A DNA stretch of 64,000 bases, from the NCBI GenBank assembly GCA_022225965.2, contig JAKJXP020000089.1, positions 62,001-126,000 on the forward strand, in the 5' to 3' direction. The DNA is from Diatrype stigma (taxonomy: Eukaryota; Ascomycota; Sordariomycetes; Xylariales; Diatrypaceae). The position numbers and the translations under genes were made by a program. Shown piece after piece: positions 50,116 to 59,281 of the stretch (within the stretch, counting starts at the first letter, position 1; each line of letters starts with the position of its first letter). The notes under the pieces were generated by a model. It saw only the letters and a list, made by a program, of their open reading frames with translations, ran no database searches and had not been told where the DNA came from.

Positions 50116-51450
50116 CTAGCCCACAGCAGGAACAGGAACAGGAACGCGACCACCATCCCCAGCCCCCGCCTCCGTCTCCGGGCCCAGCGGCATAGCGCTG
50201 CCCGCAATATTGCACTGGCGGAACAAGCGGACCTCGTCGTCGGCGAACGCGCCGACCACCGAGTGCAGCAAGCCGCGGTTATGGAACAGCACCAGGTCGC
50301 CCTCCTCCCAATCATGCAAATACACCTTCTCGGGCGCGATGCCCGGCCGCTGCAGGCGGTAGACGAGCGCGCGGGCGGCCTCGAGATCATCCACCACTTC
50401 CGCCTCGCGGCCGTGGCCCAGGTGCAGGTGCAGGCGCCGCACGGCCGACGGGTGGACCTGCAGGGCGAGGCGGCCGGTGACGGGGTTGCGCCAGCACATG
50501 GGCAGGATCTGGACGTCGGCGGGATCGACGGGCGGCAGGTCGCGCGGGGCCAGCTCGCGTCCCTCGGAGACGAGCCCCAGGCCCGTGGGGCGCGACCGCG
50601 CGCCGCTCATCCACACGTAGGGGTGGGGGGCGTACTCGACGCGGGCGGCGCGGGCGAGGGCCTGGTCGGCGGCGCTCAAGCGATCGTACAGGGCGTAGCC
50701 CGACACGAAGGCGGTGGTGCCGAGGGGCGCGTCGGGGATGGCGTCGCCGGAGCCGTCGTCGTAGCGGACGGTCTGGACGCGGCCGCGGGGCACGCGCACG
50801 GCGAGCAGGGTGGTGGCGACCGGCGGGGCCAGGGCGCGGCCGTACAGCGCCGCGTCGATGTGCCAGCGGTAGAAGCGGGTGCAGGCGAGGTCGTCGGCGT
50901 CGGGGACGTGGTCGGCGTGGAAGGTGCGGTGGTGGGGGTGGCGGAGCCGCACGTTGGGGGGCAGGCCCTCGTACCCGTCCCGGAGCACCCCGTGCCCGAT
51001 CACCTGCACCTGGGGCTGGTGCGGGATCGTCTTCAGGTCCGGGTGCAGCACCGACCGCGCCGCGTCGATGGTCTTGCCGTGCCCGTACGACCCCGCCGCC
51101 GTGGGGTCGAACCGCTGCGTCAGCTCGTACTGCGCCTTGGGGGTCGCGTGCCCCTGGTTCTTGAACACCAGCACCTGGTGCGTGAAGAGCGCGTCGCGGA
51201 TGACGTCGAACTCGGCGTCTGATGGGGCAGGAAGAAGAAAAAAAGGGACATGTCAGCTAGCTGAACTGGCTCAAGGCGTGAGAGACAGACAACGAACAAG
51301 GTTGACAACTTACCAAAGGAGGTTACCGATTTTACGGGTATTCTCCCGACTCCACGCAGCGTCATAGGACAGGAAGCAAGCAAGCCACCCGGCCTATATA
51401 TATGGCCGGCTGGCTGGCTGGCGTTGCGTGCCTTATATAGAATATATATA

Positions 51451-51485
<35 letters not shown>

Positions 51486-51610
51486 ACGTCTCCAAGTTCG
51501 ATCATCTTACCGGTTATGTTCTCAACATCGACGTTAGTGACGGTGGCTCCGAAGTCAACGCCGGACCCGGCAGGGTGGACGAAAGGTCGGATTTCGGGGC
51601 TCGAAGACAT
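50116..51610 (-). CDS. xanA: XanA-like Fe(II)/2-oxoglutarate-dependent xanthine dioxygenase, about 400 aa
   Basis: XanA converts xanthine to uric acid using 2-oxoglutarate, O2 and Fe(II), an alternative to xanthine dehydrogenase in fungal purine use. Two exons: 51610-51511 and 51218-50116. Donor G|GTAAGA and acceptor CATCAG join as ...NIT-DAEFDVIRDALFTHQ, the expected TauD-family N-terminal helix. Iron ligands are His153 and Asp155 (RWHIDAALY) and His352 (NRGLLHSVVGAF), with 2-oxoglutarate-binding Arg in DEVRLFRQCN. Blocks such as TTLLAVRVP, VQTVRYDDGSGD, YAPHPYVWMSGA and LPMCWRNPVTGRLALQVHP fit XanA better than taurine or sulfonate dioxygenases. The active-site set is complete. The 291-bp intron is unusually long here and contains a TA microsatellite. 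Upstream UaY- and GATA-type sites support a purine-catabolic role. No peroxisomal signal is seen. Confidence 0.82.
51431..51482. repeat. (TA)n microsatellite inside the xanA-like intron
   Basis: AT dinucleotide run with two short interruptions. It lies just downstream of the donor site (51510) and expands the intron to 291 bp. Confidence 0.85.
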
Positions 51611-51727
51611 TCTCGTTCTCTGAAACAATATGTAGCTATTTGTGTCTAACAAACGTTCTGTGTTGGAATGTTGTATCGAAGCGGCAGAGCCTCCTTTTAA
51701 CATTCCAGAGGGATGCTCGGGTGGTGC

Positions 51728-51741
51728 TCGGGTCCCGCCGA
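51728..51741. promoter_or_regulatory. Putative UaY binding site (TCGG-N6-CCGA)
   Basis: TCGG GTCCCG CCGA is a perfect match to the palindromic consensus of UaY, the zinc-cluster activator of purine-utilisation genes in Aspergillus (also that of yeast PPR1). It lies 118 bp upstream of the xanA-like ATG. The 865-bp region serves only that gene, because the neighbour upstream is oriented tail-first. A match with eight fixed bases is expected about 1.3% of the time in 865 bp of random sequence. Confidence 0.65.
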
Positions 51742-51803
51742 CGACCGACGGGACTCCGGCTCTTTGGCTATCTATCCGCTAGACTATCCCGCGCTTTGTT
51801 GAT

Positions 51804-52010
51804 TGATAAGTGCTCCAGGGGGTCACAGAGTGACGTAATTACGAGATAAGAGACCCCATTGACACACTCCATACTCCATGTGACAGCTTCTTATCTCCTC
51901 GGAAGGTTCAAAGGAGTCAAGACGCCTCTTGATTCAAAGGAGGCACGCTAACTAGCGCAAAGCGGGAGCTAACAGCAGAGCTTGTGATAGTTCGTTCCTC
52001 TTCTGATAAC
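51804..52010. promoter_or_regulatory. Cluster of GATA-factor (HGATAR) motifs upstream of the xanA-like gene
   Basis: HGATAR-type matches: TGATAA at 51804-51809, AGATAA at 51844-51849, TTATCT (AGATAA on the other strand) at 51891-51896, TGATAG near 51986 and TGATAA near 52005. Such sites bind AreA-type nitrogen regulators. Each single motif is common by chance; the grouping in a purine-catabolic promoter is what gives it weight. Confidence 0.4.
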
Positions 52011-52475
52011 AACCACCAGCTTTCAACACAGCAAGTAACGGTAATGACACAGCAATGCTCGGGGTGAACTGGCAACTATTTACTTGGATGCATGCATATG
52101 AATGCAAATGGAATCTGTGTACAAATAAAAGAAACCTTGCCATGACCTGCTTGCTTACCTGGTTAGCATCTTATGCAACCACTATATATATGCCAGCAAT
52201 AGCAAAGCTACTTACCCTGTACCTACATGGAAGCCTCTTACATCATTTGGCTTAATATATATTAATTCACCACGGTATTACAAGGCATATAAAAACAAGC
52301 ATTCTTTTGATTTTTTTTTAAAGAAAACCCTCTCATTACTCTTAATATTCTAACAATGCTACCATGAATTAATAACGAACAATCTTCATACCCATTCATG
52401 AACTACCGGGTATGAAATGAATCTGCTTGCTCCTTGCCTGCTTGCTCTGAATCGACTCGAATCGAACCAAACAAA

Positions 52476-55400
52476 TTAATCCTCTCCGTCATCTTCGTCG
52501 TCGAAATCCTCTTCATAGCTGAAGTCGTAATCTACCTGATCTGGGTCCATCTCGGCCCGCTCGGTCTCGAGGGCCAAACGCGTATCGTCGTCGAGGTTGA
52601 GCTGGCCGAAGGTAGCTTCCAATGCGACGTTATGCGCGTGGGTGTCTCGCAGGGACGCCATCACAGCAGCAGCCACCTCGTCGTCGCCTTCTTGACCGTG
52701 CGTATCATAGGAATCTCGCAATGAGGCTCTTAAGGCAGCAGCCATGTCGTCGTCGTTGTCGCCTTCTTGACCTTCCTTTCCACCGTACTCTTCCGCTTTT
52801 ACGAACTGTTCCTGTCTCGGAAACCGGCGTACGGGAGGGTATCTCGTATTTTCCTGCTGCAGGGCCTCGAACCCGCCCAGCAGCGGCGCGTTTACGTCCC
52901 CGTCGAGGTGAGCCTCGGCCCGGAACAGGCCCGTGTTGGCGTAGCAGGGCCCTTGTACGGCGCCGATGCTCTCGTCCGGGTGGATGTACAACTCGTTGTT
53001 TTGTAGGAACTCCGCTGCTTTCCTGTGACCGATGAGCAGCTGGTCCTCTTCCGATGGCGCCTCGCCGCCGGCCGGCGGCGGAACTTCCGGGTGTGGTATG
53101 AAGGGGCGAGGGCGCCGGATTGCTTGCTGCTTGCCGCCAACTTGGAGCCGCAAGAACGCCGAAGACTGCAGGAAGCCCGAGGAAAGCGTTGCCATCGATG
53201 CCTTGTTGTTTTGGTTCTGCGGCCCTTCCTTGCTATCGTCATCGTCCAGGGTCATAACGTAGACCCTTCCGGTACCGTCGCCTACGGCGAGTTTGGTAAA
53301 ATCAGGGGAGAACGCGCCGCAGATTATGGGGCCGGAGGCTTCGATAAGGTCCTTGACAAGTACCGCTCGGCCGTGACGGATATTCCAAACCTTCACAACG
53401 CCATCGGAGGAGCCTGTATAGAGCCGGTCTGCAGTCGTACCCCATGCTGTGAACTTGACACCCACATCCTCTTGCTCCCTTTCGCCGAGCAGTTCTTCGA
53501 CGGGGTCGCCGTGTTCAAGAATACACATCGGCAGGTCATTATCCCGAGACGTGTCCCAGACGTAAGCATTGCCATCCGTACAACTAGCTGTGATGTAACT
53601 ATACAATGTACTGTTTGGTCTGCTTTGATGTTAGTTGCGGATGCTCTAGCATATGGAAGAAAAGGGGCATACCGGAGCGAGATTTCGTTGATGTCAACAG
53701 CAGAGCAATCGAGCGTCTTGATGGCGGTGTAGGCACCACTTTCGTTCATCTCGAAGATGCGGATCTGCGTATTGATGTTGCCTTCCAGCTCCAAACCCGA
53801 TGCCGTGGTTGCTGCTGCAAAGCATTCTCTTACCGGGTGCCATACGACCTCGAAGACATTCTGGGTTGCCGCGCTGTTGACTTTGACCTGTGTTTTCATG
53901 ATGGTGTCCCAGAGACAAAGCTCGCCGCTGTTCCTCTTCTCTTCGGGGATTTCGTGGTCCTCGCCGAACAAGCTCCTCGGTGAGTACCCTATAAGCAGAA
54001 GATGTGCCGTCTTGGGAGCCAAGCCCCAGCGAATGGCCGCCGGGAAATAGGCCCACTTCTCGGATGGCACGTAATCCTCGTCATGAACGCGATTGCACGA
54101 ATACGAATCATAATGGGCAGAAGAGATATCCGGGCCATTAACCTGGTATACGCGCACAGCATCGGTGGGCACATCGGCAGCGGTGGCGATCATCCCGAAG
54201 GGGTGTTTCGACGCTACAACGAAGTTCACACGGCCCTCGTGACCCCATGTCCCCGCGACTGACATCGTCTCGCCCTCCAGTTTCCAGACCTTAACGGTGT
54301 TGTCAAAACTAGAGGTGAACGCCAAATTTTTCATCGGCTCGTAGTCCGATGATACGACAGAGGTAAAGAGCCAGGGGTCTTGGCTCTCTCGCATGGAATC
54401 TAATGCATTATCGCCCTGTGACACGATGGGACGAACAATTCGGTGATCAGGGTATGCCCGTAAAGTTTTAGAAGTTACCGAGCCCAATAGTAAGTTACCG
54501 GGTTTATTGTACTGCTGGTTATGTGAATCGGAATGGGTCGTAGTGCCACAGATGAACTGGGTATTCGATACCCAGCTAATCGTAGTGATGTCCCCCGCAC
54601 AGCCGGTCCACTCAATTCTTGGTTCGAGGGCATCTTCATGGCTCGTCTTGAGAGCCGTCGTGAAGTTCTGGTATCGCCTAGTGCTCAATGGATGGTTTCC
54701 GCCGATCTCTCTGGCCAGCAAAACGGAAGGTACGACATTGGTTCGAGATACGTCGCCTCGCCCATCGCCTTCATCTCGCTCTATACGTAATAGTTTGGGC
54801 TGGTTGCTGATCTTCCGCAGGAACAAATCGTCAAGGTAGTTGTTGATATCAGTATCGTTCCGCGTCAGGAGAGAAGCAGGTGGCTCGCGATAACCCTCAA
54901 AGCTCTTTTTGGCAGCTTCAATTATCCTAGTACGCATCTTGCGATCCCGATCCTTCTTGAGGAGATGTCGAAGGTCTCGTAGATAATCGCGTGGCCTAAC
55001 CGCATCTCGTCCATACAGGGCTCGAGCGATATAGCCTAGATATCTAACCTCATCCTCACTGAAATCAACGTGGAGGATAACTGGTTCGTCTAGTTCCCCT
55101 GCAGCTCGGCGAATAGCCTTGCTAGTGCTTCTGGTGCCAGCAAATAGACGCCGGCGGTCAGAAGCCTTGAGATAAGGCCGTGAAGAAAGACCGAACCATG
55201 GGTTCTTAGCCGTAGAAGGCACGCCTTCTTTCCTAGATTCGATTGCTCTGCCTGACTGCCATTGCGGCGCTTTTGCCCTTGTCCGTAGCCTTTGCGGGGT
55301 AATAGGTGGCTTCTTCTTAGGAAGCGGCGGCGGCGTCGGTGTTGCCGGACCTTCAGATTCGAGTTCGTACCCATCGTCAAACTCATCGTCGGGGTCAATA

Positions 55401-56338
55401 TCCATATAATCTTCTTCGAACTCAGCAGCTAGATCTTCCTGCAGAGCTGCATCTAGGCTACTCCGGCGCGTGCGATCCCCATTCTCGATGGATGGTATAA
55501 CGGCAGCGTTCGACCGAGGGTTTTGCGTTTGAGGTAACGTATTGGAGTTGACGCGGTATTTCTGGCAAAGGGTTGGTGGTTAGATCGATATCTATAAATA
55601 AACATCGTCGAAGCAAAGCTTCAAGGAACGGAAAACAAAGAACTCCAAACTTACGGGATTCTTGAGGTGATCTTTAACGAGACTCTGTATCCGACTAGCC
55701 ACGCGTGTTTCGACCTCCTGAGCTAGGCGGCCATTTCCCCGGCGAAAGTGATACTCGAAATCCTTGTCGGCAACCTGGCCGATAATGGACGTTCCAAGGC
55801 CTGCAGTATCATATACGCCCTGGGGAAGTCTCGACAGGGCGGCATCGAGGTGCGGAATGACCTGGAGCCGTAAACACTTCATCAAAGCTTCTCTATTAAC
55901 GTCTTCGGACGTAAGGCCCCCGGCTTTCGTCTCGCCCCTGCCCTCCCCGTTCGCCCCATTGCTGTTGCCATTGCCGCTGTTGTTGCCGTTGTTGTTGCCG
56001 GATGGACTGTCGAACTTGCGGCGCTTTATTGGTCTACCGGTGCCACCACCAGCCTCAGCACCTCGGCCATCACCACCATCGCCGTTGAGCGCTGGAACGT
56101 TGGAATGTAACAGGGACGGGGAAAGGTTGGAGGAACCTCGAATTCGTGGCTGGGATGGCGTCGGGAGCAGCTGAGTGGGTCCTGGCTGGCTGCTGCCGTT
56201 TAGAGCGGGCGCCGTTGTTGTTGCTGTTGTTGTTGCCGTCGTCGTCGTCGTTGATTTCGATCGAAAGGCAAATGGTGCCTGCACTTCGTCGTAGTCGTCG
56301 TCATCGATTGTTAGATCGATGATTTGGTTGCCTGCCAT
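52476..56338 (-). CDS. WD40-repeat protein with N-terminal SUMO-interaction-like motif and two C-terminal UIM-like motifs, about 1238 aa
   Basis: Three exons rebuilt in frame: 56338-55655, 55561-53673 and 53619-52476. Introns have GTAAGT and GTATGC donors, CTAAC-type branch sites and CAG acceptors. Residues 6-15 (IIDLTIDDDD) match the SUMO-interacting pattern of hydrophobic core plus acidic run. About 20-140 is low-complexity with a basic patch (RPIKRRKF, possibly nuclear). A helical region follows (about 400-480). WD40 blades lie at about 540-970, seen in DNTVKVWKLEG, SGELCLWDT, DGNAYVWDT and DGVVKVWNI. Near the C-terminus, about 1147-1162 (DDDMAAALRASLRD) and 1171-1184 (DDEVAAAVMASLRD) each fit a ubiquitin-interacting motif, before a very acidic end. 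It may be a nuclear substrate adaptor. A Raf1/DIM-9-like CUL4-DDB1 adaptor role in heterochromatin is possible by architecture but unproven. Confidence 0.82.
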
Positions 56339-56982
56339 ATTGGCAATTGCAAAACGCGCCGACGTCGTTGTACCATTGGTGTTTCCTTACGCGGTACTAA
56401 AAGGGAATTAGGTGGTTAAATTATGGGTTATTAATTCGTTTCTGGTTAAAATTCAGGTTTAAAAGTACGGTTTAATGCATATTTAAGGTAATTATTATAA
56501 TAAATTTCTTAAAACGTAAAATTTTATAATGTAATACTTTTAAAACATTTATTAAACATTTATAAAATCTTTATTAAATAGCTTAAAATTAAGCAACTTC
56601 ATGGCAAGCTATTAGATAGCTATTAGATAGCTATTAGAATAGCATTAAAGAGATAGTTCTCTTATGAAAGCTATGCTGTTTAAGTTAGATAGCAACTGGC
56701 AATCGTGGCCATGGCATATGCAAGCTTTTGGTAACTTCAAACCACATCCTCTTTGTCTCAGTGGCATATCAAAATCTAACCCAACATCTACTCATGACAA
56801 AAAGTCGAAAATTTCTCGTATATATTTTCTAATAAAGGACGTGTAAATTTGTACAGAATATCTATCGCATCGATTTCGCCCCTTTTAGGTCCCGGCAGGT
56901 TCGAAGTTGGTTGAAAGAACATGTCCTTTGACGTCCAGGAGTTTGGTTGGCAGCAGTCAAGCTAGGTGTGTGATTAGGTAAC
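56339..56982. other. Intergenic region with AT-rich patch
   Basis: Between the WD40 gene promoter and the 3' end of the acyl-CoA synthetase gene. About 56395-56650 is strongly AT-rich with many TTAA/TTAT strings, similar in texture to the RIP-degraded transposon. It includes three direct copies of AGCTATTAGAT-type units at about 56608-56640. No inverted ends or gene are seen. Confidence 0.5.
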
Positions 56983-59281
56983 TTAGAGCTTCGGCCTTAC
57001 GTGCGCCGTCTCGGCATTGACCTCGGCATAAAGCTGCTCGATCTCCGCCTTGTACTTTCTTGCCGTCTGCGGCCTCTTCAGTTTTAAACTAGTAGGAAAC
57101 TCAACGTTAGCAAAGCGGACACTACCCTACCAATGTCTAAAGATGATCGTCGATTTTCGTCGATTCAAGCTAAAATGGATGGGATGGTAATAAACAAACT
57201 TACGTTGGCGTTAACAGCTCGTTCTCGATGCTGAACGGCTCGATGTCCAAAATGACGTTGCGCACCCTCTCGTACCCGTTGAACTTGTGCGACTTGCCGA
57301 TGTTGTCGAGGTGCTTGAGGAAGGCCTTTTTCACCGAAGGGTCCTTTGCCGCCGCTCGGACAGCTTCCAGGTCGTCGGCCGGAACGGGCTTCTTCAGAAT
57401 CTTGCTTGCGAACGGCGCAAACGCGGGAGGATCCACACCGAAAATGCCGACTAGCGTGGATTGGCTCGGTTCGCCGTGGACATAAGCCATCGCCACCAGG
57501 CCGGAGCTGCCCATGTATACATTCTCGATTCGCTCGGGGGAGATATATTCACCCTGAGACAGTTTGAGAACGTTCTTCTTGCGATCGATAATCTTGATGC
57601 GGCCCATCTCGTCGATCTCGGCGATGTCGCCCGTGTGGAACCATCCATCCGGTTCGAGAGCCTTGGTGGTCTCTGCCTCGTTCTTCCAGTATTCCCGGAA
57701 GATGCTAGGTCCCCTCAGCAACAGCTCTCCGCGAGCGCGAGGCTTGTCCGTAACAAGATATTCAAGGTCCGGTGCAGATTCCAGGCAGACCTCACAACTA
57801 GGCACCGGTGGCCCGATGTTGCCCGTTGTGAAATCACCGCGTAGCTGAAACGAAGCCACAGCGTACGATTCGGTAAGACCGTAGCCCTGGGTGAAGAAGT
57901 TGCCGAACGCAGCTCGTAGGAATGTCTGAACGTCAGGGTCCAGCTGAGCACTGCCGCTCACCATAGAGTGGCAGTTGTCCAAACCTATAGCTGCGCGAAC
58001 CTTGGGTGTCCAGATTCGGTCGTAGAGAAGGTGCTGGTTATGTGCCTGACCGGGCGGGAGCTTCATACTAGCTTTCTTAGCTTCAATGGCCCTTCGAGAA
58101 AGAGCACCCTTGATACCGGGCGCCTCAATCGTCTGGGCTTGAATGCCGCTGCTGAATCGGTTATACAAACGTGGCACCGACACAAGGCCACTTGGCTTGA
58201 GAAGCTTCAAGTCGTCAACCAGCTCCAGCATGTTTCCGTGGAAGAATCCAAGGGCCGCACCTTCAGCGAACGCCGACTGGTCAGCCATCCGGCCGTAGAT
58301 GTGGGCAAGCGGCAGGTATGAGATCACAGTGTCTTTGTACGTGGTTTGTCCGCTAGTCCGGGAGCTTGCCAGCGCAGAGACACAGTTGGTGTGCGTCAAA
58401 ACCACGCCCTTTGGATCGCCCGTTGTACCGGATGTGTAGTTGATGGTGAGGATATCATCCGGCCGCGGCGGACGCGGGGGGTGGGCAACCTTGGCTCCAA
58501 GCTCTTCAAGGTCCTCCAAAGACCAGATTTGAATGCCATGTTGCGCAGCGATGGAGGTCAGCACGTCCCGCTTGGAGTAACCGTCCGGTTCGCCCGCATC
58601 AAGGGGGTCGACGGATATGATCAACTTGAGCTGAGGCACTCGTGGGGCAAGGGCTAGGAGGGTAGGAATGTGAGGCAAGGAGGCGGCGACACAGGAGAGC
58701 TCGGCATGCTTGAGGATGTACTCGCTAGCATCGGGTCCTAGGGTTTCGTACAGGGAGACACTGAAAAGTGACTGGGAGGTCAGGGCGAGATCTATAAGGG
58801 GCAAGCCCTGTTAGTCAGCGTTCTAAGCAGTCGAGAGTCGCCATGGTTTATTACCTGTAATTTGCCATTCCGGCCGGTTCTGGCTCCAAATGCCAACTCC
58901 ATGGTTGCCGGGCGGAAGTCCGATGCGGCGATGGATCTCGAAGATCCCGGAGCCGAGATTCCTAGCCCGTTTGTCGACCTCAGCATACGTCTGCCAGACA
59001 TACTTCTTGTCCCAGTTCTTGATAGTGGGATTCCATGGCCGCGCGCCCAGGCACCTGTTGTTGGGGAAACGCTTGACGGTATCTTCCCAGATATCGAAGT
59101 ATGTTCGGATGGCGGGATCAAAGGTCTCTAGCAGGGGCTTGTCGGTATAGCGCCAATGGCGGTAGACCGGCGTTCGGCCCTCTCGTTCGGTGCCGGGCAC
59201 AGGGACCGCATAGGGGTGGCCTGGAGGGGGCGGCGTTCCCAGCTCCTTAATCAGAGCAACCGTCTGAGGGTTGGGAGCCAT
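56983..59281 (-). CDS. Long-chain acyl-CoA synthetase, peroxisomal (Faa2-like) type, about 706 aa
   Basis: Activates fatty acids to acyl-CoA with ATP, feeding beta-oxidation. Three exons: 59281-58855, 58791-57204 and 57088-56983. Donors are GTAATA and GTAAGT, acceptors TATAG and CTAG. Adenylate-forming signatures are intact: YTSGTTGDPKG at about 261-271, QGYGLTES at about 444-451, DGWFHTGD at about 524-531, and the fatty-acyl signature around IIDRKKNVLKLSQGEYI at about 543-559, including the hinge. Length fits the family. The third exon encodes only 34 residues, completing the typical TPTLKLKRP block and ending PKL, a non-canonical version of the SKL-type peroxisomal signal. No membrane anchor is seen at the N-terminus, which also fits the peroxisomal group over the lipid-droplet or ER group. 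It lies in tandem with the MFS transporter gene but 2.5 kb away. Confidence 0.88.

Larger units (their letters stand above)
51611..52475. other. Intergenic region upstream of the xanA-like gene
   Basis: The right part (about 52240-52400) is AT-rich and adjoins the 3' end of the WD40 gene. Apart from the putative UaY and GATA sites I see no gene or RNA. Confidence 0.55.

Noticed and set aside
50263..51222. 319-aa open frame on the + strand
   Set aside because: Antisense shadow of the xanthine dioxygenase; composition is explained by codon bias.
56983..59281. Acyl-CoA synthetase as a siderophore (SidI-type) ligase linked to the nearby transporter
   Set aside because: Its motifs and 706-aa length fit long-chain fatty acyl-CoA synthetases, and no other siderophore biosynthesis gene is present.
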